Positions 56,022-64,000 of a DNA stretch of 64,000 bases are shown in pieces. The notes under the pieces were generated by a model. That model worked only from the letters and a program-made list of their open reading frames with translations, had not been told where the DNA came from and made no database searches. The position numbers were made by a program, and so were the translations under genes. The stretch is from positions 195,881,273 to 195,945,272 of the forward strand of contig JAUPFV010000002.1 of the NCBI GenBank assembly GCA_036936605.1. The letters run 5' to 3'. This stretch comes from Limnanthes douglasii subsp. nivea (Eukaryota > Streptophyta > Magnoliopsida > Brassicales > Limnanthaceae). Numbering within the stretch: the stretch's first letter is position 1; each line of letters begins with the position of its first letter.

Positions 56022-57868
56022 CTATGCAAGTCTCCTGGCTGTGGACAAAACATCGTCATAAGCCCCAACCAGATGATCAAAATCATGATCAAACTCGCTC
56101 ACTCCGGGAAACAACGAGATCCTCCGCATACCAGCACACAAATGTCGGATGATAGCTCCCTCTCGATCCTCGTGGACATAGTTATCGAGCAAGTAGATTA
56201 CGGTGTTGACGAGGTCGAACCAGCTAATACTCTGCTGAAGGAGTAGGTACTCAGGCTCATAAAAAGACTTCATCTCGTCTGTCACCATCCCTCCTCGATA
56301 AGCACGATGCAACTTGTTGCTCTCCCTCTGCTCCCAATCATCCGGATCGAATGCATACGCTATCGTCTTCGGTTTTCTTCTTGATTTCGACTGCATGTCT
56401 AACAAAGTATGCGCGATAGCCCGCTGGACACGGCCAAACTGCCGTTGAACTCGCTCTGGATAGTATGCCTGAGAGTGCTCCACACCGCATATGACATTTC
56501 GAAACCACGATATATCTTCGAATGGGAAATGATCGCGTATAGCACGATAAAGATAAAACAATACCTGTAATATAAACGGATTTGAACATAAACACAAAAA
56601 TAAATCAGTTTTGGGATCACTAAAGGTTAACACTTACATCGCTCTCTTCCAGGTTGTTGACGGAGATACGAAGGTTCAGCTTCGTCCGTGAGTCAGATAC
56701 TGCTGCAGCTGTATCCCATCTACCAATAGTGGGTTCGCGCTCAGTGTAAGTGCGTCGAGTAACATGCCGGAGCATGACAAAATGATCTCGTATCCACGTG
56801 TCCAGCATACCGATACATCCGGCCATAGTCCTCGTGTCGTGCAGGGAGGCCTCACCCAGATGGTGGTACAAGTAAGCGAGAGCAGCACTACCCCATGAGT
56901 ACCTGCCGACACCCTCCGGAGTCAAATCGCGCAACAAAAACAAATACTTGTAATTGGAGTACATGTTGCTCTTGTCCGGGAATATGACTGTGCCAAACAT
57001 ATGCAATATATAGGCGCGGGCAGCCGCATCCACCATCATATCACTCAGACCAAGGCTGTCATCGCAGAACTCTGGCCCACTAAACCTACTTCGGAGCCAT
57101 TTAAACCCCAAACCAACGCCCTTGCATTTCTCAACCTCTATCACGAAGGATAAATCATCCACCATAAGCATTTCAGCGCACTCGTGCACGGCCAGAGTTG
57201 TCAGATATATAGGGAAACACAGCAAGCTCACCCTGAACTGGGAGTCCCAAAATGGTGTGGACGTCGTCCAGAGTAATCGTCATCTCTCCGAAAGAGAAAT
57301 GGAAGCTGTTATTCTTCATATGCCACCTCTCTAGGAAAACCTCCGTCATGTTGGATTGTGTGTGCATCTCATAGAACGGCTCTATGAGACAACCGAACGG
57401 GGTGGCGTCAACTACAGCGCGTACCCTAGTCTGTGCAGTCAAACTCCATGCTCGATGACTAGGATAATGGGTATACAGCCGCATCTCTCGCTCGTGAAAA
57501 TATTTATTCCCATTAGCATAGGACAAAACAAAATAACTTCATAAAATGTAAAATTGGAATTTTTATATTACCTCTCCCATCCAAATGTGGTATGCAGTGT
57601 GGGAGGTGAAAGTCTCGCCGAACAGCGGTGGAAATCTGGCCGGAGGAGGAGCTCTCGGCTGCCCTGTAGCTGGGGGAGGATGGCGTCGTCCGCGGGAAGC
57701 GGAAGTAGAAGCCGAACTCGATCCGGACGCATGCGGTCCAGAAACTATAGAGAGCTCATTCATCTCGGCAGCTAAAACTGGCTGATCAGCTTCACGTACC
57801 CTACTTCGCTTTTTTATTCTCCTCGTCCGCGAGCCATCAGCAGACTGTGCGCCGTCGCCGTGATCCAT
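56022..57868 (-). pseudogene. Element C plant mobile domain (PMD) gene, one frameshift
   Basis: Coding exons 57868-57572, 57490-56638 and 56564-56022; exon 2 carries one extra base near 57200, otherwise all junctions are phase 0, giving about 563 residues. The N-terminal exon is Arg/Lys-rich (SRTRRIKKRSRVRE, a likely nuclear signal) and Pro/Ser-rich. The PMD core has MTEVFLERWHMKNNS, FHFSFGEMTITLDDVHTILG, YSWGSAALAYLYHHLGEASL, AGCIGMLDTWIRDHF and then an exon with SWFRNVICGVEHSQAYYPER. Exon structure matches element B. Role in the transposon unknown. Confidence 0.85.
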
Positions 57869-57871
57869 CAC

Positions 57872-58414
57872 CTGAAAAAAAAAAGTACAAACTATCAAGT
57901 TTCGTCGAAAACATAAATTGTCATGCTGGTAGCTTTTTTAGACAAATAATAGCATAAAACGGCCTAACACACACCAAGGAACAAGAATAAACCGGTCTCG
58001 GGCCATTCCGGTGACCGGAGCTGCCACACGCCACTGGTGTGGCGTATGTATGAAGGTGTACGCCACAGTGATGGCGTACGCCTTCGTACCTACGCCACAC
58101 CGGTGGCGTGTGGTGTAGGGTTGGTTGCCTACGCCACATAGGTGGCGTGGGGTTCTGAGTGTACGCCAACAAAGGGCGTACTCCTAGAACCACACGCCAT
58201 CCATGTGGCGTAGGCAACCAACCCTACGCCAAGCGATGGCGTAGGGACCCTGTTCTTTGCCCCCGTGTGGCGAACAACAGAATCACCGTGGCAGAAGCTT
58301 GAAGCTTCTGCCATGGCTTACGAATAGCCCAAAAACCAATTTTTTTACAGATCTAGCCTAACTAAACCTATCTAAACCTAACTAACCTATCTAACAACAA
58401 CGAAATGGACTTAC
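57872..58414 (-). other. 5'UTR intron of element C PMD gene
   Basis: Minus-strand GTAAGT at 58414 to TTTCAG at 57872, ending 3 bp before the PMD start codon. Contains palindromic cluster 3; the equivalent intron of element B also ends just before its PMD start codon. Confidence 0.65.
57998..58275. repeat. Element C palindromic repeat cluster 3
   Basis: At least seven hairpin units, for example TACGCCACACCGGTGGCGTG, TACGCCACAGTGATGGCGTA, TACGCCACATAGGTGGCGTG and TACGCCAAGCGATGGCGTAG. The stems share TACGCCA/TGGCGTA while the loops vary. Confidence 0.88.
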
Positions 58415-58944
58415 AATGATTTTTCGATTCCGAAACGGAAATTTTGCTCGCCGGCGTCGATACGGTTGCTTCCTGTTACTCCGACCAGACTTTCCGGTGA
58501 CGATTCCGGTTTATATGGATCGTGTGGTGGTCGTAATGAGTGTCGGTGGGTGTGGAAGAGTGGCCGGCTTAGGGTAGGTTTCGGATAGGGGAGAGGAGGT
58601 GAGGGTTGCTGTTGTGTGGCTGGAGACGTGTTGCTGGTTTGTGGGGCAGGTAAGTTCTTACTTTACTTTTGTTTTAATTCTACTTTACTTAGGTTAATTA
58701 ATTTAGTTTAGGTTTATTTAATTTAAGTTAGATTTTAATTTTAAGTTTAGGTATGTTTTAATTTAATTTAGTTTAAGTTACTTTTAATTTTTAGTTATAA
58801 TTATATTTAAAAAATTTATAATTTTTTTTAGAGAGAAGGTAGAGCAAAGTTAGAGAGTTTGAGATTTTTTTTGAAATTATGATAATTTCGCGGAATAAAA
58901 TTGAATATTTATACGATTTCATAAGGGTAAAATTGTCAAACAAA

Positions 58945-58964
58945 ATAACTTCACAGAGTAATTT
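58945..58964 (-). promoter_or_regulatory. Element C subterminal motif before PMD gene
   Basis: Minus strand AAATTACTCTGTGAAGTTAT, about 55 bp inside the right end and pointing toward the PMD gene. Confidence 0.55.
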
Positions 58965-59028
58965 AAAAAAATGATTAACGACTTCGTAGTGTAATTTTAG
59001 CCGTTTTTTAGCAATTTCCATAAAGAAT

Positions 59029-62000
59029 ATCTTAGGAATTTTTTTCTTACCCCGATTTCTTTTTCATTTTTTCTTTCTAACTTTTATATATATATATATA
59101 TTATTAAAGTTTTATTATCTAATAACTTAGTCCACTCAATAACCTAAACTCATTTAATTTAAAAATCTAAATAATCTAGTAAATTACAATCTTCGTCATC
59201 GTTGTTAAATAAATTTAGTAAATTATAATCTCTGGTAGTGTCGTGCTATTGTTAGTATAGTATATACAAACAAAATTTTATTCTTATTTTATGTCATATT
59301 TATGTCGTAATCATGACTATTGTTAGTATCGTATATATACGATCAAAATATTTACTCTTATTTGGTTATCAGAGTCATGTCGTAATCATGAGCTTTACTT
59401 CTTAAATTTTGTTTTTCTGCTCTTTGTGTTTTGGACAATATTCTATCCGGTTAAAAATTAATATTAGCACATATGTTTCGCTTTCGTATCGGTTTTTTAT
59501 GTTTATTTTTGTCTTTCATTAATCCTTTATATTTTAGAAATGTGCATTAGTAGTCTTCCGCATATATGAGTATTGAAAAACTAACACGTGGCAGTCTGAA
59601 CATTAATTTTTTGTCTCGCACCCCAAAAAATCTGAAGAATGTGGAAGACTGTGTGTTTCTCTCATTAGGATTTTAGATTTTTGGAAGATCAATAAATAGA
59701 AAATGTTGATGTTTGGGCTACCACATTTCAGCTTCTGAATACTCAAACATGCTTTAGTGACTAATAAAGCAAATGACTAAAATATAGAAAACTAATGGGA
59801 GACAAAAATAAACATAAAAGACTAATTTAATACAACGCAAAATATGAGGACTAATGGTGATTTTAAAAGTTTGGTTTGGGAAGAAAAATGAGATGTTTTT
59901 AAAAAAAGACTCATTGATGCATTTTCTTTAACGGTTGGGATTCATTTATAACACAATGAAATATGGAAATTATTATTAGACGATTCACAATCATAAGAGA
60001 TTTGCCATATTTTTTTAGCCTATTATTAATCAATGTCAAATTAATAAAATTTGTATAACGGGTCTTTGCTCTTTAAATCATTAATTAATATTCTATTTCA
60101 AATTTAGAAATAGTTTTGTTTTTATATCTTATATTTTAAAATTATCTTTGAACAATAACTTTTAAATATAAGTTTTGAATTATATATATATATATATATA
60201 TTAATTTAAATTTAAATTCTAGATCTAACTTTAAACTATAAATATAAATGGTTGTGTATGTAATTTTTATTAAAGAAAGGTTGATTGATTTAATAAATTA
60301 AACAGATAAAAAGGGTTACCAATGATTAAACTGAAAGTTAAGTAATGGCATAGAAGGTAGAGAAATTGTTGGAGTGTCGTTAAAAGTGAAAGTAAAATGA
60401 ACCTAGAAAAATAAAAATATATTAAAAAATGTGTCGTATAAAATAAAAGAAATGGGTTAGGTGGCTGGAAGCTAAAGATAAAAAGTTACCCGACGATAAG
60501 TATTTGAATTAAAAAATAGAACGATGTGTAATATGAGGATGCATGTTATATTTATAGACGAGACTTTAGACCATGAGTTGCTGTGAATATGAACTTTAGG
60601 CCTTAGATTTTAAGGTTATGATACATGACCATAAGATTTACAAGTTCATATTATGGACCAAAAGCTTTATTTGTTTAAATATTCAACCTTAAAAGTTTAT
60701 CTAAGCTTTTCGTAGGTTAAATTACACCTAAAGTTAGTTTATAGGTTGTAACTTAGTGGACTAAGATATTGCAACTTATGATATCATCATTAGCCCATAT
60801 AGTCCTTGCGAGAAAATTGAATTAAGTTTATAGCCTTGAATTATATTTCATTGGACGAGACGTTTACTAACCATATTTGATCTTGTTTGTCTACACTTGT
60901 ATGTATTGGAATATTAAAGCTAAATGCTCATATCAAATTGGTTATTTATTTGATCAAACTACTAATCCCATTACGGCTAGGACCCTGGGAGTTTTGAAGT
61001 TTGTTGATCTTATATTTGCTTCATTAAAAATATTTTGCCGACCTAACTCAAGAAAAAACATATATTTTTCCAATAGGAAAAAAGTACAAGCGTAAGTATA
61101 ATTTTATTTTTTTTATATAAATCCTATAGTCGGTTATCTAGTGGGAAAGGTTTTCAACCAATTTATTATTTATGCAGGAAGTTGAAAGATTTTGCTTTGA
61201 AAGCTGCTTTGTGTTTTTTAGAGGTACAAGTAGCCCACCATGGTCATTTTAAATTATAAATGATAGACTATTGATGAAAATTTATTTTGTAAAATATGTG
61301 ATATGAGAGTTCTTATTTAGATGGAGATAAGATTATCACTGGTAGAATAATGTGATTTTTGAAGTTGGGACAATCGTGTACTTTGGATAACCAAAACTAT
61401 AATTTATTTATGTAACATAAGATGTCAAATGTTATTGTCACGAAGTTGATGATAATAATTGGGAGTAGTACTCTCACACGCTGCATAATGGAATAGTCAT
61501 TTGGTACATGTCTTTGGCATGATCAACTATCATTAATCTTGACACGCGTGGTGCTGCATCTTCGGATTTGATGATATAATCTTAATCGACATTGCCACCA
61601 TTACATTCTTTTGGTTGAGATAATCCAAAGACTTTTACTCTTGGGTTTTTTCGTTCACTTTGTACTATAACTTATATTAAATGAGGTATTCTTATGAAGA
61701 ATGTAAAAGTTGGATCTTCACGTGGCCCCGTAAAAATGAAGGCTGAAATGTATACAATCCTAAGAAACCTCATGTCAAGCCAATAAAGATGACCCTAAAA
61801 TATGGAAGTGATACATTCCATACTAATTAAGCGGTACTCATACATCAATTTAACAGATTTTCCATGATATCTTATGGAATAAGGAATTTCATTTAGTGCG
61901 AGTGTTCGGTTGCCGAATATGTGGGGATAATCCTGCTAATATTAGTGAGAATAAGATAGCGTTCTTCACCATTGTGAATAAAGGTTCGATTTCGGCTACA

Positions 62001-64000
62001 CCCCGAGCAACTAGCACTATTTAAGATATTTTACATGTGTCAGAGTCAGTTGGTGTCGAACGAATGAAAGCTTTTAATAACTTTGACAATTGTTTCAAGG
62101 TTTTCGGTATAGGATTTTAGCATTAAATACTTTATATCTCTTATAAACATATATTCAATGAGTAAAAAACATTAATTATACATGACAATGCGTAAAAACC
62201 ATACATTTATCTCAATTATTCATGATTTTGAAATAACATGAAAAAATAATATGTCTATGAGTGGTAACTCGAAAATATGCAGGATGTGCCAAAACTAGTG
62301 TTGTATTGACGTTGAAAAGAGAGAGTTAAAGTATCCTCGATTTTGTTTTATGTTTTCAATTTATTTGAGCTACATATGATTTATGAGGCTAAATATTCAT
62401 GGGTTGATTTTAAGTCGGAAAACTGTGCTAATTATACAAAATTTGAAATGAATATTATGTGATCATTTACATATAAATATGGTTACCCATGTTAATCTCA
62501 TAGATTTTCTCACAAATAGTTTTTTAAACCGAAAATTCAGGACTCTACGTTTTGGATAAGCCTTTCGCGATCAAATATCATAAATACTTCACTCGTGCTA
62601 GTTTCACTTGTAGATGAGCCATAAAATTCACATCGGGATCTAAAACAAAAATGACTCATGTTGCGCGCCATTTAAAGTATTTTTAATCTAAGAGAATATA
62701 TCAAAAGGCGATGATTGGTACCACTATGTACTATTCTCTGAAGATGGTTGAGGTTGAAGTTTTCGATCCGAAAGCTAAGGCTTTTTTGTCATATTCTTCA
62801 ATTTTCTTCAAAGGCAAAATTGTTGTACTAACAATAAAATTTGTTGGTCATCATTCTATAAAAACTATGGATGCCAATATGGTTGATCCGAAAGGAAATA
62901 TGTCATATCAATAAGCTAAGTTGACCACTACCAAGGCTAAAACATCTTTAGCCAGAACTTGGTCTTCAAATGTTTTAGTTACCAATGTTACCAACCCAAA
63001 AAGTAAGTTGAGTCATGCTGGTTTTTTATTGTTACGGATAGTTGTAAAGACATAGGCCTTAATTTTCCCATGAATCCTCCTCCAATTTCCCAAAAGAAAT
63101 ATATCATTACTATAGTGGTCCTCAAATTGTGGATACAAAAACTCATATTTTTGTAAAAGAGAAGTAAAAAATAGAAGAAAATATGTTGCACCAGACAACC
63201 AAAAGAAAAACAAAATCTAACTAATGTGTAATTAGAACGACTGACCAAAATGGCAAGAATGTAAGCAACCTACAAAATAGAATATGTAAATTAGTTGAAA
63301 CCGCGATATGAAGGCTCTACTGAAAGACCGAAGGTGAAATGTGAAGAACATTGGTCTAATTGGGTATAAACAAACATCATAAGTTATGGTTGAAGTCATA
63401 ACAAAATATGTTTATGTTCCCTCTGATACGAATCCATCCAAACAATTCAAAAATGCACTTGATGGGCTAATCCAAAATTGTTGCTTAACAAATCAAGAAT
63501 CTTGGTATAAGGGAGACGTCACAAATAGGATGGAAAACAATTTAATAAGTCAAGCTAAACGCCACCGATAAAATTCGATAAGTTTAGAAGTTATTAACAA
63601 CAACAACTATAGAGAAACACACTCTAGTTTTTATTTTTTTTAAACCTGATTCTTGCAACTCTTTTATTAAATCAATTTAATAGTTAGTCTTGTAACTCTT
63701 TTAATGAGTCACTTGAATAGCAATAATGGTATTTGCTATTAAAGTCGTCTAATAATAATTAAACCATTTTATTTTCTGCATTTAATTAATGTGTTTGTAA
63801 CTTTTTAATCAATCACTTTGATAACAATAATGTGATTTGATTTTGAGCCTATCTTCGTATTATTTGAATCAGCAGCTCAACTATTTGAATTAGCCCAACA
63901 ATTTTGGATTAGCCCATTAAGTGCATTTTTTAATTATTTGGCTATTAGTCTGGTTATCAGGCATCTAGAAAGTGATAAGGACTTTGATCCATAATCAACT
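59029..64000. other. AT-rich intergenic DNA, no recognised gene
   Basis: About 5 kb without intact genes. Short frames at 60877-61095, 62711-62914 and 63386-63571 have no recognisable motifs; the local style (many in-frame stops between coding-like stretches at 61.6-63.6 kb) suggests a very old retroelement. Confidence 0.45.

Larger units (their letters stand above)
50919..59019. mobile_element. Element C: 8.1-kb multi-gene MULE with TSD
   Basis: Ends GGGAATTGCTAAAAAAACAG (left) and GGAAATTGCTAAAAAACGGC (right, inward), both continuing AAAATTAC..AAGTCGTT, give a TIR of about 45 bp. Flanks ATAAACAAT (50910-50918) and ATAAAGAAT (59020-59028) match at 8 of 9 positions, the MULE target-site length. 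Genes: transposase-OTU (+), Myb/SANT-like 125 aa (+), PMD (-). This is the cleanest of the three multi-gene elements, with only three small indels disabling its large genes. Confidence 0.88.

Noticed and set aside
51285..58275. Spaced palindromic repeats that superficially resemble a CRISPR array
   Set aside because: No constant direct repeat with unique spacers; stems vary, the context is a plant transposon, and the units lie in introns.

Overview
This is nuclear DNA of a flowering plant, probably a eudicot; I cannot name the species. The evidence is an AT-rich background, GT-AG introns of plant size, Ty1/copia and Ty3/gypsy LTR elements primed from plant tRNAs, a Tat-type gypsy element with an antisense ORF, Mutator-like elements (MULEs), and a plant-type HMCES/SRAP gene. 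Only two ordinary host genes are convincing: HMCES on the minus strand (eight exons, 30842 to 27546) and an unidentified five-exon gene on the plus strand (48203-50459). Nearly everything else is transposable-element DNA.

Layout. 1-642 is the 5' end of a minus-strand LTR element. About 1.9-7.6 kb is a decayed multi-gene MULE (element A). 7.86-10.1 kb is a minus-strand copia gag remnant whose primer-binding site was hit by a small composite LTR element (8640-10096, TSD GATAC). 10437-16278 is a Tat-like gypsy element (TSD ATAAT). 16.3-20.35 kb is decayed gypsy-like sequence. 20362-22451 is a long-TIR transposon that captured a piece of an FLZ (DUF581) gene. 26315-27280 is a non-autonomous MULE with a perfect 9-bp TSD. 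HMCES follows, and 257 bp upstream of its ATG starts element B (31099-42002). 42.0-48.1 kb holds a hAT-like element, a second non-autonomous MULE, tandem repeats and a SINE-like insert. The five-exon host gene comes next, then element C (50919-59019, 9-bp TSD with 8 matches). 59.0-64.0 kb has no recognisable gene.

The most interesting content is the set of three related multi-gene MULEs A, B and C. Each encodes a transposase with a FAR1-type zinc-binding N-terminus, MULE DDE core, SWIM finger and C-terminal OTU protease-like domain; a plant mobile domain (PMD) protein; and one to four small proteins that look like Myb/SANT helix-turn-helix domains. In B and C almost every gene is preceded by a copy of that element's own terminal-repeat motif pointing into the gene, including at internal junctions. 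B and C also carry clusters of element-specific short GC-rich palindromes at the same three places: transposase intron 1, the 5'UTR intron of the PMD gene, and just downstream of the transposase. The palindrome sequence differs completely between elements while the placement is conserved. This looks like a coordinated transposon system in which small DNA-binding proteins, the PMD protein and element-specific sites may work with the transposase; that functional link is inference. All large genes carry a few disabling mutations, while three of the small ORFs are intact.
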